Below are positions 1-5,906 of a stretch of DNA of 7,234 nt, one piece after another. Source of the DNA: an uncultured Treponema sp. (GTDB taxonomy: Bacteria; Spirochaetota; Spirochaetia; Treponematales; Treponemataceae); the NCBI GenBank assembly GCA_946611835.1, contig CAMOEE010000132.1:1-7234 (forward strand), written 5' to 3'. Numbering within the stretch: the first letter of the stretch is position 1; the number at the start of each line of letters is the position of its first letter. A program made the translations under genes and the position numbers. Below the pieces are notes generated by a model. It was given only the letters and a program-made list of their open reading frames with translations, searched no databases and was not told where the DNA came from.

Positions 1-55
1 CAAGACCGATAGCAACCGTACCACCGATAAGACCAATTATTGTAGCTATATCCAT
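1..55 (-). CDS. motA: MotA flagellar stator protein, N-terminus only (cut by window edge)
   Basis: Only the first 18 codons are present, reading MDIATIIGLIGGTVAIGL. This is the characteristic hydrophobic start of MotA, the inner-membrane proton-channel subunit that, with MotB, anchors to the cell wall and powers flagellar rotation. The start is well supported: the minus strand carries AGGAGA (positions 66-61) five bases before the ATG. It lies 24 nt downstream of the flbD stop on the same strand, so the two are almost certainly co-transcribed, and flbD-motA adjacency is the usual order in spirochaetes and many other flagellated bacteria. The rest of the gene, and probably motB and fliL, lies beyond the left edge. 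The identification rests on a short segment plus context. Confidence 0.85.
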   Translation of the reverse strand, partial: MDIATIIGLIGGTVAIGL

Positions 56-79
56 GCTTTTCTCCTAAAATCCTTTTTT

Positions 80-277
80 TTATATTTCCTGGGCATTTAT
101 CCCGATTTTTGCGCGATAAGAGACAATGCGGTCGATTACTTCCTGAGGCTTGTCCCGCACGACGATTTTTTTGCCGGACAGAAAGGTGACCGTAAGGTCA
201 GGATTCTGATCCATACTCTCGATCAAATGCGGATTAATCCAGTAAGTTGAGCCGTCCAATTTTGTAACAGGTATCAT
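80..277 (-). CDS. flbD: FlbD family flagellar protein
   Basis: A 65-residue protein starting MIPVTKLDGSTYWINPHLIE, with the pattern of the short FlbD family: an N-terminal L-x-G-x-x-(Y/F)-x-(I/L)-N-x-x-L-I-E segment, a central strand-turn GKKIVVRD (about residues 36-43), and a C-terminal helix EVIDRIVSYRA. FlbD is a small, presumably cytoplasmic protein encoded in flagellar operons next to motA; its biochemical role is not well established. The ATG at 277 is chosen because the homology begins there and a purine-rich GGTGGGGG lies just upstream. The frame stays open to a TTG at 328, but those 17 extra residues do not look like the family. No flgE lies upstream, unlike the usual flgE-flbD-motA order, so flbD is probably the first gene of this transcript. 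Confidence 0.9.
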   Translation of the reverse strand: MIPVTKLDGSTYWINPHLIESMDQNPDLTVTFLSGKKIVVRDKPQEVIDRIVSYRAKIGINAQEI

Positions 278-365
278 TTCCCCCACCCTGCAGAAAAAAG
301 ACTTTAAATATTCTTCATTATAGAACAAATGACAAAATATTGAAAGAGTTTTTTCTCCCTTCTAA

Positions 366-392
366 TTATCGGAAAATTATAATTTTTTATTA
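366..392 (-). promoter_or_regulatory. Candidate sigma-28 (FliA-type) promoter for flbD-motA
   Basis: Read on the minus strand, TAAT (392-389), a 15-nt spacer, then TCCGATAA (373-366). Against the enterobacterial sigma-28 core TAAA-N15-GCCGATAA this matches 10 of 12 positions with exact spacing. Transcription would start near 359 and give a leader of about 80 nt before the flbD ATG. A motility sigma factor in front of a flagellar operon makes biological sense. An alternative sigma-70-type site lies closer: TATAAT at 322-317 with a poor TTTCAA 17 nt upstream. The region is AT-rich, so chance matches are possible. Confidence 0.45.
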
Positions 393-408
393 GATTTTCA
401 AATTCATG

Positions 409-437
409 TTGCGTTTTTTTCCTCCTTTATGTACTTT
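409..437 (+). promoter_or_regulatory. Weak candidate promoter for the response regulator-kinase operon (possibly leaderless)
   Basis: TTGCGT (409-414), 17-nt spacer, TACTTT (432-437). Each hexamer matches the sigma-70 consensus at three positions, including the important TTG and TA...T bases. The -10 box ends six bases before the ATG at 444, so transcription would begin at or next to the start codon. This fits the absence of any Shine-Dalgarno sequence upstream: the bases there are CCTCCTTT, the complement of one. A perfect TATAAT at 378-383 has no -35 partner. The call is tentative. Confidence 0.3.
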
Positions 438-443
438 TAAAAC

Positions 444-1130
444 ATGAGCACTAAAATTCTTATCATCGAAGACGTTCCTGAAATGTCAGAACTCGTATCA
501 ATGTACCTCACAAAAGAAGGCATGGAAGTCACAAAAGCATTCAAGGCCGAGGATGCCCTTGAGACGCTCAAAACGCTCACCCCTGACCTCGTCATTCTTG
601 ACCTCAACCTTCCGGGAATGAGCGGCTTTGAATTCCTTAAAATTTTCCGTGAAAAATACAAGAGCACTATCCCCGTCATAATTTCTTCCGCCCGCGACGG
701 AGATGAGGATATTATAGAAGGTCTGGGGCTTGGAGCAGACGAATTCGTCACAAAACCCTTCTCTCCCAGGGTTCTCGTGGCCAAAGTCAAGGCAAATTTA
801 CGACGAGGCTCAGAAATTTCAGCCGCAGCAGAAGAATTCTACGCATTCGGTGACTACAGGCTTCTTCTCAATTCCTGCGTGCTCAAAAAGGGCAGCGAAA
901 AAATTCCTCTCTCAAACAAGGAGTACAAGGTCCTTGAATACCTCACCAGACACCAGGGAGAGCAGCTCAGCCCCGAAAAAATCTACAAGGATGTCTGGGG
1001 CAACGAATACGGAGACATAACGGCGGTCGCAGTCTACATCCAGCGCCTGCGAAAGAAAATCGAGGCCAATCCGGCCGACCCGCACTTCATAAAGACAGTG
1101 TTCGGAATGGGGTATCTCTTTGAAAATTAA
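444..1130 (+). CDS. OmpR/PhoB-family response regulator
   Basis: A 228-residue two-component response regulator. The receiver domain (about 3-120) has the acidic pair E9-D10, the phosphoacceptor D53 in LVILDLNLPGMSG, the switch Ser (S82 in PVIISSA) and the conserved K104 in VTKPF. The C-terminal winged-helix DNA-binding domain (about 132-227) has the family pattern LSNKEYKVLEYL, then VAVYIQRLRKKIE, then the wing hairpin FIKTVFGMGYLFE. Phosphorylation at D53 by the partner kinase should promote dimer binding to tandem promoter sites. Its stop codon lies 11 nt inside the downstream kinase gene, indicating translational coupling. It is divergent from flbD, but nothing in the sequence links it to motility. 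The ATG at 444 lacks a ribosome-binding site. Family is certain; target genes and signal are unknown. Confidence 0.95.
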   Translation: MSTKILIIEDVPEMSELVSMYLTKEGMEVTKAFKAEDALETLKTLTPDLVILDLNLPGMSGFEFLKIFREKYKSTIPVIISSARDGDEDIIEGLGLGADEFVTKPFSPRVLVAKVKANLRRGSEISAAAEEFYAFGDYRLLLNSCVLKKGSEKIPLSNKEYKVLEYLTRHQGEQLSPEKIYKDVWGNEYGDITAVAVYIQRLRKKIEANPADPHFIKTVFGMGYLFEN

Positions 1131-2508
1131 AACTCAGCTTCGCATATTTCTGATTGGGGTTATTCTCGTACCGATTCTTGCGGCCCTCACACTGCCGGCA
1201 TATCATTACCTTACCAGGCCCGAAAGAATTCTCATCGACGGTTACAAGCAGGTACGCAAGATGAGCGAGATCCCCCTCTCAAAGCGTGACATTGGCGTTT
1301 TCAAGCAGCTTCTGCGCACCCTTCCGCCTAACGTCGAGTTCATCATAATCGAAACAAAAGACAAGGATAAAGATATCATCCTCGCCAACACCATGAGCGA
1401 GTACAAGGACAAGACAGAAATCAAAAAAGGCGAAATTTTCAGGCACATGAACGCCACCAGCGACGACTATTTTTACCAGTTCGTCTCCCCGCCACTTGAG
1501 AACTCGCACAGCATTATGTTCATAAGCCGGGCCAACAGGGAACAGAACAACATCAAAAAAAACAGCGGATTTGAGAGAACATTCCGCATAATTCTGATTT
1601 TCATCGCAATTTTTGAGCTTTTCTCAATCCTCATAATCGTGAACCTCACCCACACGATTTCAAGGTCAATCACAATCCTCAACAAAAACACCCAGAAGAT
1701 TGCTGACGGAGAGCTTGATGTAAAACTTGACTACGAAAAAAATTCAAAGAACGACAACGAAATCACCAGCCTCACCGAAAATCTGGACAAGATGCGCCTC
1801 GCCCTTAAGGACAATGAGGAGCGGCGCACAAAATTCATCATGGGAATCAGCCATGACCTCCGCACACCGGTCGCCGTAATAAAGGGCTACACAGAGGCCA
1901 TGAGCGAAGGTTTCTGCAACACACCAGAGGAAGAAAAAAAGACTCTTGGAATCATCAGCACCAAGACAGAGCAGCTCGAGACAATGATCAACACCCTGAT
2001 TAATTTCGTGAAGCTCAACCAGACTGACTGGGTCCAGCAGCTCAAAAAGCAGAATATCATACCCGTCATAAAAGAATTCGCAGAGGGAGCCGTAACGACC
2101 GGAGGAATTTTCAAGCGGAATGTCAGCCTTCAAATCGAAACTGAAGAAGACATAGAGATTCCTTTTGACAAGGAACTTTTCCACCGCGTGCTCGAAAACC
2201 TCTTCTCCAATGCCCTGCGCTACACGAACGAAAACGACTCAATCCTAATCAGGGCTGTCACAAAAGAAGAATCGGGCGAGAAAAAACTTTTGCTCACAAT
2301 CAAGGATTCTGGAATAGGCATAGCCACCGAGGACCTGCAAAAGATTTTCGACATGTTCTACAGGGCAAGCTCCTCTCGCAGGGAAGAAGGCATGGGAATA
2401 GGCCTCGCCACGGTAATGACGATAATAAAAGCCCACGGCTGGAAGATTTCAGTAAACTCAGAGCTTGAAAAAGGCTCAGAATTCCTAATCGAGATACCTG
2501 TAAGTTGA
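1120..2508 (+). CDS. Membrane sensor histidine kinase (HAMP-HisKA-HATPase)
   Basis: A 462-residue kinase, cognate partner of the overlapping response regulator. Order: transmembrane segment about 8-28; extracytoplasmic sensor region about 30-150, highly charged (KDKDKD near 80) and of no recognised fold; second transmembrane segment about 154-178; HAMP linker about 178-232; dimerisation/phosphoacceptor helix with H245 in ISHDLRTP; ATPase domain with N-box N360/N364, G1 box DSGIGI (396-401), F-box F410-F413 and G2 box GMGIGLA (424-430). All catalytic boxes are intact. The start is TTG at 1120, overlapping the regulator by 11 nt, with GGAATGGGG at 1104-1112 as ribosome-binding site; any later ATG would lose the first membrane helix. 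The stop codon is the first three bases of a tandem repeat. The ligand cannot be inferred. Confidence 0.93.
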   Translation: MKIKTQLRIFLIGVILVPILAALTLPAYHYLTRPERILIDGYKQVRKMSEIPLSKRDIGVFKQLLRTLPPNVEFIIIETKDKDKDIILANTMSEYKDKTEIKKGEIFRHMNATSDDYFYQFVSPPLENSHSIMFISRANREQNNIKKNSGFERTFRIILIFIAIFELFSILIIVNLTHTISRSITILNKNTQKIADGELDVKLDYEKNSKNDNEITSLTENLDKMRLALKDNEERRTKFIMGISHDLRTPVAVIKGYTEAMSEGFCNTPEEEKKTLGIISTKTEQLETMINTLINFVKLNQTDWVQQLKKQNIIPVIKEFAEGAVTTGGIFKRNVSLQIETEEDIEIPFDKELFHRVLENLFSNALRYTNENDSILIRAVTKEESGEKKLLLTIKDSGIGIATEDLQKIFDMFYRASSSRREEGMGIGLATVMTIIKAHGWKISVNSELEKGSEFLIEIPVS

Positions 2509-2547
2509 AAACTGAAAGATGAAAACTGAAAATTGAAAACTGAAACA
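2506..2547 (+). repeat. 14-bp tandem repeat, three copies, containing the kinase stop codon
   Basis: Three consecutive 14-bp units start at 2506, 2520 and 2534. Each begins with the identical 12-mer TGAAAACTGAAA followed by GA, AT or CA. The first TGA is the kinase stop codon, and the array fills nearly all of the 45-bp gap to the convergent hemW stop. No stem-loop forms here. Low-complexity repeats of this kind are dispersed in intergenic DNA of many bacteria; whether this one recurs elsewhere in this genome cannot be seen. Confidence 0.85.
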
Positions 2548-2553
2548 CTCTGC

Positions 2554-3768
2554 TTAAAGTAGTTCTTCCAGAAATCGGTTCAGCAGAAGAATTCCCCTGC
2601 GGTTAAGGGCGTAAGTCCTGCCTTCAGGGGATTTTTTTTCGCTTGCAAGGCGCATCTTCTTCCATTTTGAAAAGACTCCGCCCTCATTCTCAGAGCCAAT
2701 CCTTTCCGAAAGAGACTTACCAAAACGAAGCCTGTAATCAGAAGACGAGACCCCCTCAAGGCGGCGGAAGCCCAGCATCAGAAATTCGAATTCCAGGGTG
2801 TCCTCATCAATATTCTCGACATTTCTTTTTAGAAGAGATGGAGCCCCGCCCTCCAAGAGACATTTCTCAACTCCCTGGATGTAAGCCGGGATTGAAAGAG
2901 TATTGGTCCACCGGAGGGCTTTTTTGCTCTCAAAGTCGTAAAGCGTGCCTGTAGCCCCGGCTCCCAGCCCTACATAGCTTTTCTGAGTCCAGTAGGCCTG
3001 GTTATGACGGCTCTCGAAGCCCTTTCTGGCGAAAGAGGAGACCTCATAATGAGTGAACCCGAGTCTTTCAAGGATATTCCGCCCCATAAGCCACATTTTG
3101 TCAGCCCTCTCGCAGGAATAATTGATTTTTCCGTCCTCAATTTTCTTCCAGAGGGGCGTATTTTCCTCAACCATGAGCGTATAAAGAGAGACATGATCAA
3201 TTTTCGGGTATTTTTCAAGGAGCTCAAACTGATTTTTAAAAGAAGCGTAAGTGTGTAAAGGCAGTCCGGCGATAAAATCCACGGAAAGTCTTTCGTTCCA
3301 GTGATTTTGAAGGCAGTCAAGCGCCCTGATTATGACTTCTACAGATGAACCACGGTTAACGCCAGCGAGGGCCTTGTCATCAAGGGCCTGCAATCCCATG
3401 GACAGCCGGTTCACCCCGGAAGAAATACATGCAAAAAGGAATTCTTTGCACACATCGTCAGGGTTCGCCTCAAAAGTGACTTCAGCATCTTCCTCAAAAG
3501 GTGCGATTTTTTTTAGCCCGCTGAACAAAAAAGAAATCTGGGCCGGAGAAAGAAGGCTCGGTGTTCCCCCGCCGACATAGACTGTGCCCCAGGAGCTTAT
3601 TCCGTAGAATTTCGCATAGATTCCGGCTTCTTTTACGAGGGATTCAATATAAGAATCGGACAAGTCATTGCATTTTCCAAGCCTGTCCGCCTCTCCTATG
3701 CTGAAAAAATCACAGTAATCGCATTTTTTTTTGCAGAAGGGAATATGGATGTAAAGTGAAGCCGTCAT
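2554..3768 (-). CDS. hemW: HemW-type radical SAM haem chaperone (formerly annotated HemN-like)
   Basis: A 404-residue radical SAM protein. The [4Fe-4S]-binding CxxxCxxC motif is at C12, C16 and C19, followed by Phe at 21 rather than the extra cysteine of true coproporphyrinogen dehydrogenase HemN, which points to HemW. Other family marks are GGGTPS (66-71), ANPDD (101-105), NRLSMGLQ (120-127), DFIAGLP (164-170) and the HemW-specific HNQAYW (255-260) followed by GLGAGA. HemW is thought to deliver haem to target proteins rather than decarboxylate coproporphyrinogen. It is slightly longer than the usual 370-390 residues, mainly in the C-terminal part. It lies 21 nt downstream of lepB, probably co-transcribed, with a weak ribosome-binding site. 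The position usually reading GR-x-H is NRGSS (138-142) here. Older annotations would call it oxygen-independent coproporphyrinogen III oxidase. Confidence 0.92.
   Translation of the reverse strand: MTASLYIHIPFCKKKCDYCDFFSIGEADRLGKCNDLSDSYIESLVKEAGIYAKFYGISSWGTVYVGGGTPSLLSPAQISFLFSGLKKIAPFEEDAEVTFEANPDDVCKEFLFACISSGVNRLSMGLQALDDKALAGVNRGSSVEVIIRALDCLQNHWNERLSVDFIAGLPLHTYASFKNQFELLEKYPKIDHVSLYTLMVEENTPLWKKIEDGKINYSCERADKMWLMGRNILERLGFTHYEVSSFARKGFESRHNQAYWTQKSYVGLGAGATGTLYDFESKKALRWTNTLSIPAYIQGVEKCLLEGGAPSLLKRNVENIDEDTLEFEFLMLGFRRLEGVSSSDYRLRFGKSLSERIGSENEGGVFSKWKKMRLASEKKSPEGRTYALNRRGILLLNRFLEELL
2593..2639 (+). terminator. Probable intrinsic terminator of the regulator-kinase operon, inside hemW
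   Basis: Plus-strand TCCCCTG (2593-2599) pairs perfectly with CAGGGGA (2625-2631) and is followed at once by eight T residues (2632-2639). Within the loop, AAGG (2605-2608) can pair with CCTT (2621-2624), extending the stem past a 5-nt bulge. It sits about 85 nt beyond the kinase stop and lies entirely within the antisense of the hemW 3' coding sequence. The long inner loop makes it less than ideal, but no better candidate exists in the 45-bp junction. Confidence 0.5.
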
Positions 3769-3789
3769 TCTGGAGCTTTCGCTTAAGTT

Positions 3790-4488
3790 CTAGAGAAACT
3801 TGAACTTGCTGAATGGAAAATAAAGCATGAGAACCTTGCCGATGATGTTCTTGTGCTTCACAGGCCCCCAGACCCTTGAATCTGCCGAAGAAAGGCGGTC
3901 ATCCCCGAGGACAAAATATTCGTCCGCACCCAGCGTAATCTGGCCCACTGATGCCTTGGCTCCCAGGTCGGTATCCCAGCCTGCAGGAGGAACGAGAATC
4001 TTCGCGTTGTATTTTGACTGAGTGACCTCAAATTCGGTGAGAAAATGGCTCTGGCCGGCCGGCTTTACGAAAACGACATAGCGGTCAATGTATATCGTGT
4101 CACCAGGAAGCCCCACCACACGACGGATTACAGGTTTGGTGCCGAGAGCCGATGTTTCATGGAAAGGCTCCCATTTTCTAAGGCTGACAAAAAGAGCGAG
4201 GTTTGTTATGAAGCGTTTCATGACGCCGGGTCTGGTATTCTCGTAGTTGTGAAGAAGAATGACATCGCCACGGTCAGGAGTGCGGACAAGAGGAGTTACG
4301 AATTCAAGGCTTCCGGCAGGGATGTCAGGCGACATAGAATCAGATTTATTTGCGACCGGAAAAAGCACGAATGAAAGGAAGAGAGATACAACAAGGAAAA
4401 AGAGAAGGATTATTCCGCTGATAGAAAAAATACGGCTGTAAAGCTCCTTCCTCATCTTATATGAAATCGCATAAATATTTTTGTCCAT
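3790..4488 (-). CDS. lepB: Signal peptidase I (LepB), with Arg at the catalytic Lys position
   Basis: A 232-residue S26-family leader peptidase that removes signal peptides from exported proteins. One membrane anchor spans about 20-45. The nucleophile is S51 in DSMSP (box B), box C follows around RGDVILL (73-79), box D is RRVVGLPGD (122-130), and box E is GDDRLSSADSR (195-205). Box D normally begins with Lys-Arg, the Lys being the general base (K145 in E. coli LepB); here it is Arg-Arg, encoded CGT CGT. K118, four residues earlier, is the nearest lysine. The rest of the fold signature is intact. The ATG at 4488 has no Shine-Dalgarno sequence and sits six bases after a -10-like box, so its mRNA may be leaderless; M12 is an alternative start that also lacks one. 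It is followed closely by hemW. Confidence 0.92.
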   Translation of the reverse strand: MDKNIYAISYKMRKELYSRIFSISGIILLFFLVVSLFLSFVLFPVANKSDSMSPDIPAGSLEFVTPLVRTPDRGDVILLHNYENTRPGVMKRFITNLALFVSLRKWEPFHETSALGTKPVIRRVVGLPGDTIYIDRYVVFVKPAGQSHFLTEFEVTQSKYNAKILVPPAGWDTDLGAKASVGQITLGADEYFVLGDDRLSSADSRVWGPVKHKNIIGKVLMLYFPFSKFKFL

Positions 4489-4494
4489 ATATCT

Positions 4495-4524
4495 AGAATA
4501 TCAGATTTAGTGAAAGTGTTGCAA
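4495..4524 (-). promoter_or_regulatory. Candidate lepB-hemW promoter, leaderless design
   Basis: On the minus strand TTGCAA (4524-4519), 18-nt spacer, TATTCT (4500-4495), then six bases to the lepB ATG. Both hexamers match the sigma-70 consensus 4 of 6. Initiation would fall at or one or two bases before the start codon. The -35 hexamer is its own reverse complement and is the same six bases used by the opposite smpB promoter. Confidence 0.5.
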
Positions 4525-4547
4525 GTCGAGAATGTTATGAATATAAT
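4519..4547 (+). promoter_or_regulatory. smpB promoter, leaderless design
   Basis: TTGCAA (4519-4524), exactly 17-nt spacer, perfect TATAAT (4542-4547). The smpB ATG begins at 4556, eight bases after the -10 box, so the expected initiation point (about 4553-4555) leaves a leader of three bases or fewer. No purine-rich ribosome-binding site precedes the ATG; the bases there are AGAAAAAT. Confidence 0.6.
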
Positions 4548-4555
4548 AGAAAAAT

Positions 4556-5017
4556 ATGTCCGAAAATGTTAAGATTATTGCACAGAACAAAAAGGCTCGG
4601 TTCAATTATTTCGTAGAAGAGTCATATGAGTGCGGACTTGAGCTTGAGGGAACGGAAGTCAAGTCAGTCAAAGCAGGAAATGTGTCCTTCGCCGATTCTT
4701 TTGCCGAAATTATAAATAACGAGGTATGGATCCGCAACTTCCATATCTCCGAGTACAAATATTCTTCTGTCTTCAATCACGATCCGGACAGAAAAAAGAG
4801 GCTTCTTCTCCACAAAGAAGAAATAAAGCGGATAAAGCGCAAGGTTGACGAAAAGGGATATACGCTGGTTCCGCTGGATTTTTACCTCAAAAACGGCAGG
4901 GTCAAACTCACTCTCGGCATCTGCAAGGGCAAAAAGCTCTACGACAAGCGGGAGACCATCAAGCAGAGGGATCTTGACCGTGACATGGCGAGGGATTTCA
5001 GGAAGGACTTATCATAG
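4556..5017 (+). CDS. smpB: SsrA-binding protein SmpB
   Basis: A 153-residue protein of normal family length. SmpB binds tmRNA and brings it to stalled ribosomes for trans-translation, tagging the incomplete peptide for degradation. Family marks in order: NKKARFNYF (11-19), GLELEGTEVKSVKAG (27-41), the H75-DPDRKKRLLLH segment (75-86), GYTLVPL (101-107), GKKLYDKRE (125-133), and a strongly basic C-terminal tail ending RDMARDFRKDLS that enters the ribosomal mRNA channel. The ATG at 4556 starts the conserved protein directly and appears to be translated from a leaderless transcript. The tmRNA gene ssrA, often nearby in other bacteria, is not in this window. A secreted-protein gene follows after one base. 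Confidence 0.97.
   Translation: MSENVKIIAQNKKARFNYFVEESYECGLELEGTEVKSVKAGNVSFADSFAEIINNEVWIRNFHISEYKYSSVFNHDPDRKKRLLLHKEEIKRIKRKVDEKGYTLVPLDFYLKNGRVKLTLGICKGKKLYDKRETIKQRDLDRDMARDFRKDLS
5000..5007 (+). promoter_or_regulatory. Ribosome-binding site that fixes a TTG start at 5019
   Basis: AGGAAGGA lies inside the last codons of smpB and ends 11 nt before the TTG at 5019. It decides the start of the secreted-protein gene: the frame is open upstream to 4845 only as a shadow of smpB, and a signal peptide begins exactly at this TTG. Confidence 0.65.
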
Positions 5018-5018
5018 T

Positions 5019-5906
5019 TTGAAGAATCTAAAAACAAGGGGTTTATCCCTATTCATCTTATTTTTGATTCTTTCTCCAATTCTTTCTGCAAATGCGGAAG
5101 ACATTCTGGTAGATTATTACGGCGTCGTCTCCGCATCTTCCGACACAAACATGCTAAAAATGGCCCAGGATGTTTTTCTCACACAGCTAAGGTCAATCGA
5201 CGGGGTTAAGGTTGATGACAAAAGGCCGGACATCAGCAAGGCCTCTGCCTCTCTCCCGGACTTTGCCAGAACAAACGCCAAGCTCATTTTCTACGCCGAG
5301 ATAAGCGACGAAAAGAACGATTCTGGTCAGACAATCTGGAACTGCCGCTTCAACGCAGTCACCCAGGAAGACGGAATCACCCACTCTACTACCGAAAATT
5401 ACGAATCCTACTATAAAATACTAATCGGGGCAAAAAACTCAATCGAAAAAGTTCTCTCAGACCTAAAATCACCCGCCCCAGAATTCAAGGCAGCTGACAA
5501 AACGAACATAGCAAAAGACTTCAAGACCGGCATCGACATAGAGTCCCTCGCAGGAACATGGAGCGGAGAGCCATTCGCAGATAAAATCATCATTCTCCGC
5601 GGCGGGCGGGGCTTCGTCATCTTCAAGAACGGCGCCACCATGAACATAAAGATTTCCGTCAAAAAGGCTGTCGTGGACGGAATCAGCACAAACCTTGAGA
5701 TTTCACAGGTAGGAAAGTCAAACGCATCCTTCTTCCCGGAGCTTCCCAGAGAACAGGCTCTTGCCTGTGCGGCCACGGCATCCCCAATCACATGGAATTT
5801 CAGCCTCACTTCCGCCGACACGCTTGAGGGCGTAAAAAATACCGTCATTCAGACAAATGACGGCACTGAAAAAGGAACTTTAAGCTCCACCTGGAACAGA
5901 AAATAA
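5019..5906 (+). CDS. Secreted protein of unknown function downstream of smpB
   Basis: A 295-residue protein not recognised as a named family. Starting at TTG 5019 it has a textbook signal peptide: basic MKNLKTRG, a hydrophobic core (about 9-21), then ANA at 24-26 followed by ED, a good signal peptidase I site. No lipobox cysteine is present, so it should be periplasmic or exported. The mature part has an N-terminal mixed region (about 27-155; VDYYGVVSASSDTNMLKMAQ suggests a strand then a helix) and a C-terminal strand-rich region from LAGTWSGE (177-184) through IILRGGRGFVIFKNGATM, which resembles small beta-barrel or lipocalin-like modules; that is inference only. It is one base after smpB, so co-transcribed and probably coupled. 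Its TAA stop is the first three bases of a large inverted repeat. Confidence 0.85.
   Translation: MKNLKTRGLSLFILFLILSPILSANAEDILVDYYGVVSASSDTNMLKMAQDVFLTQLRSIDGVKVDDKRPDISKASASLPDFARTNAKLIFYAEISDEKNDSGQTIWNCRFNAVTQEDGITHSTTENYESYYKILIGAKNSIEKVLSDLKSPAPEFKAADKTNIAKDFKTGIDIESLAGTWSGEPFADKIIILRGGRGFVIFKNGATMNIKISVKKAVVDGISTNLEISQVGKSNASFFPELPREQALACAATASPITWNFSLTSADTLEGVKNTVIQTNDGTEKGTLSSTWNRK

Noticed and set aside
278..328. Longer flbD reading frame beginning at TTG 328
   Set aside because: The extra 17 residues do not fit FlbD, no ribosome-binding site precedes the TTG, and family homology starts at the ATG at 277.
1744..2184. Minus-strand open frame of 146 codons inside the histidine kinase
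   Set aside because: It is a shadow of the kinase HAMP, phosphoacceptor and early ATPase regions; no start signal or domain supports it.
2506..2547. Possible CRISPR array
   Set aside because: The units are directly adjacent 14-mers with only two variable bases between them, so there are no spacers, and no cas genes are nearby.
2643..2954. Plus-strand open frame of 103 codons opposite hemW
   Set aside because: It is antisense to the hemW C-terminal region, with low-complexity Gln/Ser/Pro-rich translation and no ribosome-binding site.
4845..5018. Extension of the secreted-protein frame back into smpB
   Set aside because: These codons are an out-of-frame reading of conserved smpB sequence; a ribosome-binding site and signal peptide place the start at TTG 5019.
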